From the NCBI RefSeq assembly GCF_001559795.1, contig NZ_LOHY01000154.1, positions 5,583 to 43,304 of the forward strand: 37,722 bases of DNA, read 5' to 3'. Positions 24,678 to 31,436 of the stretch are shown here, one piece after another. How positions within the stretch are numbered: the stretch's first letter is position 1; every line of letters starts with the position of its first letter. The position numbers were made by a program, and so were the translations under genes. Under the pieces are notes generated by a model. It was not told where the DNA came from, ran no database searches, and was given only the letters and a program-made list of their open reading frames with translations. Source of the stretch: Pseudostreptobacillus hongkongensis. GTDB lineage: Bacteria; Fusobacteriota; Fusobacteriia; Fusobacteriales; Leptotrichiaceae.

Positions 24678-25953
24678 ATCCTGCTATAATTATAGTATCT
24701 CCCTCTACAACTCCATTTTGTTCAAGAATTTTTTCCATTCCTAATTTTCTCATTATCTGTAAGAATTGTATTATTCCATCTTCACCTATAAGAACATATT
24801 TTTTAAGTACATTGTTAACAATTTGACCTCTTACTTCATATACATCTTCAGCTAATCTTTCTACTATCCAATCATCTTGTTTTCTGACAAGATCTGGAAG
24901 TAGTATATCAAGATCTGCTTCTTCTTCAATAATTTCACGAGGTGTATCTCTAACAAGTTGCCAAACTTTAGATAATAGTTCTTTTAATCCTTCTCCAGTT
25001 AATATAGAGCCAAAAAGTATATTTTCTTTATTAATTCCTCTTTTAATTAAGCTATCTTCAAAACTTTTTATAACTTCATCTTTTTCATCAAATACCATAT
25101 CTAATTTATTACAAAATACTATTTGCTCTTTTTTTATTAATTTTTCAGAAAACTTTGATAACTCATAATTAATTTTATCAAAATCATCAACTGGATTTCT
25201 TCCTTCTATTCCTGATATATCAACTATATGAACTATTATTTTACATCTTTGTATATGTTTTAAAAATCTATCTCCAAGTCCTACACCTTCATGAGCCCCT
25301 TCTATAAGTCCAGGTATATCGGCTATAACAAAACTTTCCTCATCAGACATTCTAACAACTCCAAGTTTTGGTTTAAGTGTAGTAAAGTGATACTCTGCAA
25401 CCTTAGATTTAGCAGCTGATACTTTGTTTATAAAACTAGATTTACCAACACTTGGATATCCAACTAATGCAACATCAGCTAAAAGTTTAAGTTCTAACTT
25501 AACTTTAAGTTCCATACCTTCTCTTCCAGATTCAGCAATTTTAGGAACTTTTCTAACAGATGATTTAAAATGTATATTACCACGTCCACCATCTCCACCT
25601 TTAAGTAAAACAACTTTCTCATTAGGCATATCTAAATCAACTAACAGTTGATCTGTTTCAAAGTCTCTTATCATAGTTCCAACAGGTACTTTGATTATAC
25701 AATCTTTACCTTGTGCCCCATTACAACGAGCACCGCTTCCTTTTTCTCCATCTTCTGCTTGAAATATTTTTACAGTTTTAAAATCTACTAAAGTATTTAT
25801 ATTTGGATCAGCTATAAAGATGATATCTCCACCTTTACCACCATCTCCACCATCAGGTCCACCAAACTGAACAAATTTTTCACGTCTAAAAGTAGCGGCT
25901 CCATCTCCACCTTTACCTGATTTTATAGTTATTATACTTTCGTCAATAAACAT
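24655..25953 (-). CDS. obgE: Obg GTPase
   Basis: A 432-residue GTPase involved in late ribosome assembly and stress control. The glycine-rich Obg fold covers residues 1-158 (KGGDGAATFRREKF, GGPDGGDGGKGGD, KGGDGGRGN). The G domain has G1 GYPSVGKSSF near 165, G2 in FTTLKP near 193, G3 DIPGL near 213 and G4 NKLD near 284. A C-terminal OCT domain of about 75 residues begins near 355. Length and order are normal. It starts directly after the sepF stop with no gap and overlaps miaA at its end. Confidence 0.97.
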   Translation of the reverse strand: MFIDESIITIKSGKGGDGAATFRREKFVQFGGPDGGDGGKGGDIIFIADPNINTLVDFKTVKIFQAEDGEKGSGARCNGAQGKDCIIKVPVGTMIRDFETDQLLVDLDMPNEKVVLLKGGDGGRGNIHFKSSVRKVPKIAESGREGMELKVKLELKLLADVALVGYPSVGKSSFINKVSAAKSKVAEYHFTTLKPKLGVVRMSDEESFVIADIPGLIEGAHEGVGLGDRFLKHIQRCKIIVHIVDISGIEGRNPVDDFDKINYELSKFSEKLIKKEQIVFCNKLDMVFDEKDEVIKSFEDSLIKRGINKENILFGSILTGEGLKELLSKVWQLVRDTPREIIEEEADLDILLPDLVRKQDDWIVERLAEDVYEVRGQIVNNVLKKYVLIGEDGIIQFLQIMRKLGMEKILEQNGVVEGDTIIIAGYEFTYVI

Positions 25954-26343
25954 TTATTCTCCACTCTTTTTAATTAAATTTTCTATAAGTACACCTTCAG
26001 GTACAGAAGTAACTACTTTATCTGTTACAGCTTCTATTCTACCATTCATTGCTGAAGTTGCTCCAGCTGCTATATCATAAAGTCTTTGTCCTTCTTCTCT
26101 GTTTAAATTTTCTATACTAAATGTTACCATTGCTTTTTCTTTTATTAAATTAACTATAGTTTGAGAATCAACTATACTTTGTGGTTTTAATACTACATAT
26201 TTTAAGTTTGACATAACTTTAACCTCTTCCTCTCTTTTACTAAAGAATTTAATTTTATTTTCTGGTTTTTCTTCCTTTACTTCTACCTTTTCATCTATTA
26301 TATCTTCATCATCTTCTTTAAACCAATTACTAAAAAATCCCAT
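25954..26343 (-). CDS. sepF: SepF-like cell division protein
   Basis: A 129-residue SepF. Residues 1-45 have an amphipathic N-terminus (MGFFSNWFKEDDED) and a charged linker. Residues 46-125 are the SepF core, with YVVLKPQSIVDSQTIVNLIK near 50-69, VTFSIENLNREEGQRLYDIAAGA near 73-95 and the GRIEAVTDKV strand. SepF anchors FtsZ to the membrane in Firmicutes, Actinobacteria and Cyanobacteria. It heads the obgE operon behind a strong promoter. An FtsA gene elsewhere cannot be excluded from this window. Confidence 0.88.
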   Translation of the reverse strand: MGFFSNWFKEDDEDIIDEKVEVKEEKPENKIKFFSKREEEVKVMSNLKYVVLKPQSIVDSQTIVNLIKEKAMVTFSIENLNREEGQRLYDIAAGATSAMNGRIEAVTDKVVTSVPEGVLIENLIKKSGE

Positions 26344-26381
26344 ATTTCCTCCAATTATTTATTCATATTTTATCAGTATAC

Positions 26382-26410
26382 ATTATACACCTATTTAAGA
26401 TTTTTGTAAA
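26382..26410 (-). promoter_or_regulatory. Promoter of the sepF-obgE-miaA-EIIA-udk operon
   Basis: -35 TTTACA (26410-26405), 17-nt spacer ending in GTG, consensus -10 TATAAT (26387-26382) on the minus strand. The leader is about 32 nt with GGAGG before the sepF ATG. Confidence 0.82.
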
Positions 26411-26430
26411 GTTATATATACATATTATGT

Positions 26431-26462
26431 AAAAAATACAGACATTATAAAAATATCTGTAT
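26431..26462 (-). terminator. Terminator of the metal-uptake operon
   Basis: ATACAGA pairs with TCTGTAT (26462-26456 and 26442-26436) around a 13-nt loop, followed by T5-6 on the minus strand. It lies 10 bases beyond the last gene of the operon. Confidence 0.8.
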
Positions 26463-26471
26463 CTATACTTA

Positions 26472-26930
26472 TTAAAATTTCTTAGTTGTCATTTTATCAA
26501 AATATTTACCTAATTCTTTCTTATACTTTTCAATATTTTTCATCCACTCAGCTTCTTCATTTGAATTTAGACTAATACCTTTAACACCTACCGTATGTCC
26601 CCAACCTCCATAAAACACTACTATATATCTTTTTACTGCTGGTTTAGGTATACTTAACTTAGAATTATCATCAAGCTCGCCTTTAAATAAAATTAATTTA
26701 CCTTGAAAATCTTCTGCACCTTCTTCATTAAATACTTCTTCATTTCCATCATAAGCTACATCACTTAAAATATATATAGTTTCTCCTTCTGCAGTTTCTC
26801 CATTATCAAATCCTGCACTAATATTTAAAACTCCTGTTTCTTTATCAGATACCTTAACATCAAGTATAGGTGTATGTGCCATTAATACTCCTGTTAAAAA
26901 TACTGAAATTGCTAATATTATCTTCTTCAT
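26472..26930 (-). CDS. Small secreted protein of the metal-uptake operon
   Basis: A 152-residue protein with a clear signal peptide; cleavage after VLMA (residue 18) would leave His19 as the mature N-terminus. The body looks like a small beta-sandwich: LNISAGFDNGETAEGE near 35-50 and KPAVKRYIVVFYGGWGH near 96-112 recall the periplasmic domains of nickel/cobalt uptake systems (NikK/DUF4198-like, with a conserved GH). The N-terminal His plus His112 could bind a metal. It is the last gene of the ABC operon, 8-9 bases after the binding-protein gene. It may deliver metal to the transporter, but this is an inference and the family assignment is tentative. Confidence 0.6.
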   Translation of the reverse strand: MKKIILAISVFLTGVLMAHTPILDVKVSDKETGVLNISAGFDNGETAEGETIYILSDVAYDGNEEVFNEEGAEDFQGKLILFKGELDDNSKLSIPKPAVKRYIVVFYGGWGHTVGVKGISLNSNEEAEWMKNIEKYKKELGKYFDKMTTKKF

Positions 26931-26938
26931 ATTTCCTC

Positions 26939-27820
26939 CTATTTTTTTAGTAATTCTTCTAAATTTTTAGTATTTTCTTTTAATATATTTATGTATCCAT
27001 CTACATCCATTATATCATCATCATCTAAATCTAAAGGAATATTCCCTATATTTAATTTAGTATAATATGCTCCACTTTCCGTTAATTTTTTCTGCATATC
27101 CTTACTTATACTTTTAGATGAAACTACCTTATTTATTCCTGTTTCTTTCATAGTCTTTTTAATAGTATCTATACTTGAATTCAAAGGTAAATTTTGATGA
27201 TAAATTTCTAATGAATCTAATAAATAGTCAAGTTCTGAATCACCTAATTGTATAACCCCAAGATCTAGTCCTTTTTCAAGTACATTAGACATGAAACTTT
27301 CATATATACTTAAGAATTCTGTTTTTAATTTATCAGAATTTTGAATTATCTGATCTTTTTTATCAGGATAAAGTTCAGATAAATCTTCTTTTAATATATC
27401 TATCATTTTATATATATTAGAAAATTCAAGCCATACATATTTTAAATCTCTTCCCATATAATCAACTTTGCTACTTAAAACTAAACTTGAATTATCTCTG
27501 TAACTATACGTTAAATCTATATTAACCACCTTTATATTATATCTTCTAGCTTGTTCATATAGAAAATCATCATCTAAACTGTGCGTTAATGTAACTACTG
27601 CATCAACATCTTTAAATATTTGTTCTTTATTTTCTAAATTATCAAAACTAATTTTTTGTTTAAACATATCAGTATAACTATCAAATACAGATTCAACTTC
27701 TATACCTGTATTCTTAGTAACGCCCTTACTTAAAGTATAACTAACCTGATTTGAGGTTAATATTTTAGCACCAAAAGATAAATTTGTTGCCAATAATAAT
27801 ATAGCTGTTATTTTCTTCAT
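26939..27820 (-). CDS. Divergent metal ABC transporter substrate-binding protein (ZnuA/TroA-like)
   Basis: About 293 residues from the ATG at 27820, which has AAGGTG six bases upstream; the frame reaches a GTG at 27829, which overlaps that site. A signal peptide without lipobox precedes KILTSNQVSYT. The layout follows cluster A-I binding proteins: residues VDAVVTLTHSLDDDFLYEQA near 70-90, then a helix linker at 150-185. The usual DPHVWLDP metal motif reads RDLKYVWLEFSN, so its histidine is replaced by Tyr, while aspartates are abundant near the C-terminus (DLDDDDIMDVDG). The ligand set must differ from standard Zn/Mn proteins. It lies one base after the permease stop. Confidence 0.72.
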   Translation of the reverse strand: MKKITAILLLATNLSFGAKILTSNQVSYTLSKGVTKNTGIEVESVFDSYTDMFKQKISFDNLENKEQIFKDVDAVVTLTHSLDDDFLYEQARRYNIKVVNIDLTYSYRDNSSLVLSSKVDYMGRDLKYVWLEFSNIYKMIDILKEDLSELYPDKKDQIIQNSDKLKTEFLSIYESFMSNVLEKGLDLGVIQLGDSELDYLLDSLEIYHQNLPLNSSIDTIKKTMKETGINKVVSSKSISKDMQKKLTESGAYYTKLNIGNIPLDLDDDDIMDVDGYINILKENTKNLEELLKK

Positions 27821-27821
27821 T

Positions 27822-28712
27822 TTATACACCTTCTTTAAACTTAGATGAAATATTTTTTATAAGCATAGTTATAAAAAATATTATTGCTGATATTATAATT
27901 ATAGCTGGACCTGAAGGTACAGATAAATCAAATATAAGTGGTAATAGTATACCTAAAATACAACTTAATGTTGAAAAAACTATACTATAACTTACAAAAG
28001 AACTTATTGATCTTGATAAATTCTTACTTGCAGCCGCTGGTATTAAAAGTAATGCTTCAACCAAAGCTGCACCTATTATTTTAACTGATGCTACAGTAAT
28101 TATTGTAATAATTAAAACAAACACATATTCTAAAAATATTACATTTATACCTTTTACTGTAGCTAAATTACTATTAAAACTTGAAAGTAATATTTTGTTA
28201 TACCAAAATATAACTAAAAATATTAATATTATACTTGTAATTAGTAAAACTAATAAATCTAAATCTGATACAGTTAATATAGAACCAAAAAGAACTGATT
28301 CTAACATGTGAGAATTAACTTTACCTGATATGTAGATTATAAGTATAGCACCCACTGCAATAGATATGGATAAAAATATACCTATCAAAGTATCTGTCCC
28401 CATTTTCGTTCTATTTCTTGTGTAGTTTATAACTATACCAAATATTATACAATAACTAAATAACATTATGTATGGTGAATTATATGATTCACCCAACAGT
28501 ACTCCTATTGATATTCCAGCTAATGCTGCATGTCCTATAGACTCTGAAAAAAATGCCATTTTTTTAATAACAACCATAGTACCTATACCACCAAGTATAG
28601 GACCTATAAGTAATGTTGCAATTAAAGAATTTATAACAAAAGCATATCTAAAAAATTCAGGTAAATATCCACTATCAACAAGAGATACAAAAAACATTCT
28701 AATTGATTCCAT
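27822..28712 (-). CDS. Metal ABC transporter permease (ABC-3 family)
   Basis: An integral membrane protein of about 296 residues with eight or so hydrophobic segments. The ABC-3 signature is visible in FFSESIGHAALAGISIG near 55-70 and LIPAAASKNLSRSISSF near 225-240. It forms the channel for zinc, manganese or iron. I chose the ATG at 28712 because AAGGGAG lies just upstream and the ATPase stop is 10 bases before it; the frame extends to 28754 but that part overlaps the ATPase gene. Confidence 0.88.
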   Translation of the reverse strand: MESIRMFFVSLVDSGYLPEFFRYAFVINSLIATLLIGPILGGIGTMVVIKKMAFFSESIGHAALAGISIGVLLGESYNSPYIMLFSYCIIFGIVINYTRNRTKMGTDTLIGIFLSISIAVGAILIIYISGKVNSHMLESVLFGSILTVSDLDLLVLLITSIILIFLVIFWYNKILLSSFNSNLATVKGINVIFLEYVFVLIITIITVASVKIIGAALVEALLLIPAAASKNLSRSISSFVSYSIVFSTLSCILGILLPLIFDLSVPSGPAIIIISAIIFFITMLIKNISSKFKEGV

Positions 28713-28722
28713 TTTATCTCCC

Positions 28723-29415
28723 TTATGAAAATATATCAAAGATTCTATCTTCAATTAATTCTTCTTCTGGCTTACCTGTAAATAAAACCGTTTTCTTTAT
28801 ACAAGTTACCTTATCTGCTATCCCAACAATTTGCTTTAAATTATGATGTATCCAAATTATTGTTACACCTTCATTTTTTAATTCTTTTATACGTTTTAAA
28901 AAATATGTTTCACAAACTGTATCTATACCATTAAATGGTTCATCCAGTATTAATAAGTTAGGTTTAGGATATAAGGCTTGGGTAAGTAATACTCTTTGTA
29001 ATTCTCCACCTGATAAAGATCCTAATAACCTATCTCTTTTATCATACATATCTATTTCTTTAAGCATATCTTCAATTTGATCTTTAACTTTACGACTAGT
29101 TCCTAAAAAACAAGGTTTTTTCTGATATATCATAGTTAAAAAATCATTTACTGTTATAGGAAGAGTTTTATCAAATTCTAAATTTTGAGGTACATATGAT
29201 ATCTTTTTTTCTTTATCATATCTTAACTCTATTTCTCCCGTATGAGGAAGCAGTGATAATATAGTCTTTACAAGACTTGATTTACCTCCTCCATTAGGTC
29301 CTATAAGACAATGTATACTTCCACTTTCTACAGTAAAATTAATATCTTTAAGTATTTGATTACCGCCTAAAGTTAAAGATAAGTTTTTGAATTCTATTTC
29401 TATTCCTTTATTCAT
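28723..29415 (-). CDS. Metal ABC transporter ATP-binding protein
   Basis: An ATPase of about 230 residues. Walker A GPNGGGKSSL lies near 39-48, the signature LSGGELQR near 130, Walker B LLILDEPFNG near 150-159 with the family-typical PFNGID, and the switch HH in IWIHHNL near 185. The type matches ZnuC/MntA/TroB. The ATG at 29415 follows the TAG of the upstream gene by one base and has AAGAGA nearby; the frame also runs to 29445, overlapping the upstream gene. The PFxGxD motif supports the metal family rather than amino-acid importers. Confidence 0.88.
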   Translation of the reverse strand: MNKGIEIEFKNLSLTLGGNQILKDINFTVESGSIHCLIGPNGGGKSSLVKTILSLLPHTGEIELRYDKEKKISYVPQNLEFDKTLPITVNDFLTMIYQKKPCFLGTSRKVKDQIEDMLKEIDMYDKRDRLLGSLSGGELQRVLLTQALYPKPNLLILDEPFNGIDTVCETYFLKRIKELKNEGVTIIWIHHNLKQIVGIADKVTCIKKTVLFTGKPEEELIEDRIFDIFS

Positions 29416-29416
29416 A

Positions 29417-29977
29417 CTAATTCTCTTTTCCATTATTAATATCACTACCAGTTAAAGACTTAACTTCTTTAAATTCAGTAATATTATCAAATACTTCATT
29501 TGTATCATTTAATTTCTTTTTTAAGTAATATATATTATTTTCTACAGTATTATTAACTATTCTAGATTTTAAAATAAAGTTTCCAACTGTTTTATCTCCA
29601 CTAATACCTATATAATAAACATATCCATCTTTTTCTACTTTAAACCAGTTAAATTTACCCTTACTTTCCCATAGTTCATCTTTAACAAAAGGATATACTC
29701 CTTCTTCATTCAATTTATCTATATCTTCAAAACCTTCATTTAAAGCAAAATTTTCAAGTTCTACAGAATAATTATATAAATCTGAATAGATGTTATTTTC
29801 TATAGTATTAAAATTTTCAAAACTACTTATTTCATCTACTTTTAACTTAGTTTCTGTATCATCTGATCTAGTAAATAAGACTAATGTTATAGAAAATAAT
29901 AATATAAAGAAAACTACAACTACAACATAAAAATTTTCTTTTTTGTTATTTAAAGGTTCTACAATTTCCTTTTTCAA
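29417..29977 (-). CDS. Single-pass membrane protein heading the metal-uptake operon
   Basis: A 186-residue protein of unknown function. Residues 1-15 are charged and cytoplasmic, 17-36 form one transmembrane segment (FYVVVVVFFILLFSITLVLF), and the rest is an acidic periplasmic domain with EDIDKLNEEGVYPF and GYVYYIGISGDK near 120-130. I do not recognise a characterised family. The start is TTG at 29977 with AGGGAG seven bases upstream; an ATG three codons earlier in another frame stops at once. Its stop overlaps the ATPase start region, so it is coupled to the transporter and may help load or dock metal. Confidence 0.6.
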   Translation of the reverse strand: MKKEIVEPLNNKKENFYVVVVVFFILLFSITLVLFTRSDDTETKLKVDEISSFENFNTIENNIYSDLYNYSVELENFALNEGFEDIDKLNEEGVYPFVKDELWESKGKFNWFKVEKDGYVYYIGISGDKTVGNFILKSRIVNNTVENNIYYLKKKLNDTNEVFDNITEFKEVKSLTGSDINNGKEN

Positions 29978-30006
29978 ATCATTTCTCCCTAATATTTATT
30001 AAATAA

Positions 30007-30038
30007 AGTATAACATTTTTACACCTCAACTTCAAGTT
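30007..30038 (-). promoter_or_regulatory. Promoter and possible operator of the metal-uptake operon
   Basis: -35 TTGAAG (30035-30030), 17-nt spacer, -10 TATACT (30012-30007) on the minus strand, about 30 bases before the first gene. A palindrome AACTTGAAGTT (30038-30028) covers the -35 and could be a repressor site such as for a metal-responsive regulator. The regulator is not identified. Confidence 0.55.
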
Positions 30039-30124
30039 ATTAAAATCAGTCTAAATATATACAAATACACGTTTTTTAAAGACTTTTTGATATTTATTTT
30101 TTTTAGTATTATATTTATACATAT

Positions 30125-30152
30125 AAAAAAAACTGAACCCTAAGGCTCAGTT
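30125..30152 (-). terminator. Terminator of the OmpA-family gene
   Basis: AACTGAGCC pairs with GGTTCAGTT (30152-30144 and 30139-30131; one G-U pair) around TTAG, followed by T8 on the minus strand. It lies 15 bases after the OmpA stop. Confidence 0.9.
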
Positions 30153-30166
30153 AATTTATTTAATCA

Positions 30167-31342
30167 TTATTTAGTGTATTGAATTTTAACTCCCTCAACT
30201 CTAACTTCAACACGACGGTTTGGTTGTAAGTCTTTCTTAAGTTGAGTTAAGTTTTTGTTATTACTGTAAACTAATGGTTCAGATTCACCTTTACTTGATG
30301 CTTTAATGTTTGCAGTAACTCCTAAATCTTGTAATAATTTCTTAATTGTATCAGCACGTCTTTGACCAAGTTTCATGTTATATGCATCTGATCCTAATCT
30401 ATCAGTATGTCCTATAACTTCAATTCCGAATACTTTAGAATATACATTATTTAATTCAGCTGCTAAGTTTTCAATTTCTTTTCTTCCTTCAGGTAATAAA
30501 TCAGCTAATGCATATTTATCAAATTTGAATAATCCATCAGCACTTAAAGCTTTTACGTAAACTTCAGGTTTTGGAGCTTCTACTTCTTTAACTACTGGTT
30601 TTTCAACTATTACTTCTTTAATTACTGGTTTTTCAACTATTACTTCTTTAATTATTACTTCAGGTTTAACAACTTCAACAGGTTTTTCAACTATTGGAGC
30701 TGGAGTGTTGTCTAATTGACCTACTCTAAATCCTGCTGTTAATCCTACTTTATTGATAACATCTGATTTATCTTTATCCGCTGGGTTATTTGCAGCTTCT
30801 TTTAATACTTCATTCCCTATGTGAGTTCTTGAAGCTAAAGCTTCTACTACGAAAGGACCATATTCTCCATTAACACCTACTGCGTAGTATAATCCACCTT
30901 GTCCAGGTTTTTCTACTGAAGATTTGTTTACATCTCTTACGAATGCATATCCTAATTTACCAACTATAGCTAAAGGAGAATCTCCATTTTCAGCTTGTAA
31001 TACATTAGCTTTAACTATACCGTAAACTGGTACGTGGTGTACTCTTTTTCCTTTGTTAGCATCTTGATCTGCTACACTTTCGAATCCATATCCATAAGTT
31101 TTGTTGTTGAAGTTATATTCAACCCCTGCTCCTAATTCTACTTTGTATTGATTTACTGGGAATAATTCAGCATTTAAAACGAACCCTCTTTGTAAATCAC
31201 GTTTGTCTTCATTACTACTAAAGAATTCATCTTCTTTAGCTTGTCTTCTGAATACATCATAACCACCTTTTAATTGCACTTCAACACCTGCAACGGCATT
31301 TAATGAAACTAAAGCAGTTAATAATAATAATCCTTTTTTCAT
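30167..31342 (-). CDS. OmpA-family outer-membrane protein
   Basis: A 391-residue outer-membrane protein. Residues 1-18 are a signal peptide (NAVA/G). Residues 20-215 form an OmpA-like eight-strand barrel (KGGYDVFRR, ELGAGVEYNF, IVGKLGYAFV, VGLTAGFRVGQ). A Pro/Val/Glu-Lys linker at about 216-260 contains the repeated IKEVIVEKPV. The C-terminal OmpA domain (about 270-385) shows the peptidoglycan-binding signature GHTDRLGS and LGQRRADTIKKLL. It should tie the outer membrane to peptidoglycan and is likely abundant, given its strong promoter. The start ATG follows AGGAGG. It resembles the OmpA-type proteins of fusobacteria. Confidence 0.92.
   Translation of the reverse strand: MKKGLLLLTALVSLNAVAGVEVQLKGGYDVFRRQAKEDEFFSSNEDKRDLQRGFVLNAELFPVNQYKVELGAGVEYNFNNKTYGYGFESVADQDANKGKRVHHVPVYGIVKANVLQAENGDSPLAIVGKLGYAFVRDVNKSSVEKPGQGGLYYAVGVNGEYGPFVVEALASRTHIGNEVLKEAANNPADKDKSDVINKVGLTAGFRVGQLDNTPAPIVEKPVEVVKPEVIIKEVIVEKPVIKEVIVEKPVVKEVEAPKPEVYVKALSADGLFKFDKYALADLLPEGRKEIENLAAELNNVYSKVFGIEVIGHTDRLGSDAYNMKLGQRRADTIKKLLQDLGVTANIKASSKGESEPLVYSNNKNLTQLKKDLQPNRRVEVRVEGVKIQYTK
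30581..30660. repeat. Tandem 30-bp repeat in the OmpA linker
   Basis: About 2.7 copies of a 30-bp unit (30581-30610, 30611-30640, partial 30641-30660); the two full copies differ by one base. It encodes the linker repeat IKEVIVEKPV and can change length by units of ten residues. Confidence 0.85.
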
Positions 31343-31386
31343 ATTATCCTCCTACTATTTTACTATATATTTATATTTTCAGTAGT

Positions 31387-31424
31387 ATTATACTACATTT
31401 TTCCTATAAAGTCCACTTTTTTTT
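31387..31424 (-). promoter_or_regulatory. Promoter of the OmpA-family gene
   Basis: -35 TGGACT (31415-31410), 17-nt spacer, consensus -10 TATAAT (31392-31387). An A8 tract (31424-31417) abuts the -35, as in the adhesin promoter. Confidence 0.8.
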
Positions 31425-31436
31425 ATAATTTTACAA

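Noticed and set aside
25424-25651. Plus-strand open frame of 75 codons.
   Set aside because: It is antisense to the G1 and Obg-fold region of obgE.
29974-29982. Two-codon reading frame ATG ATT TGA overlapping the TTG start of the metal-operon membrane protein.
   Set aside because: The ribosome site AGGGAG is only two bases from this ATG but seven from the TTG, so the short frame is probably a coincidence.
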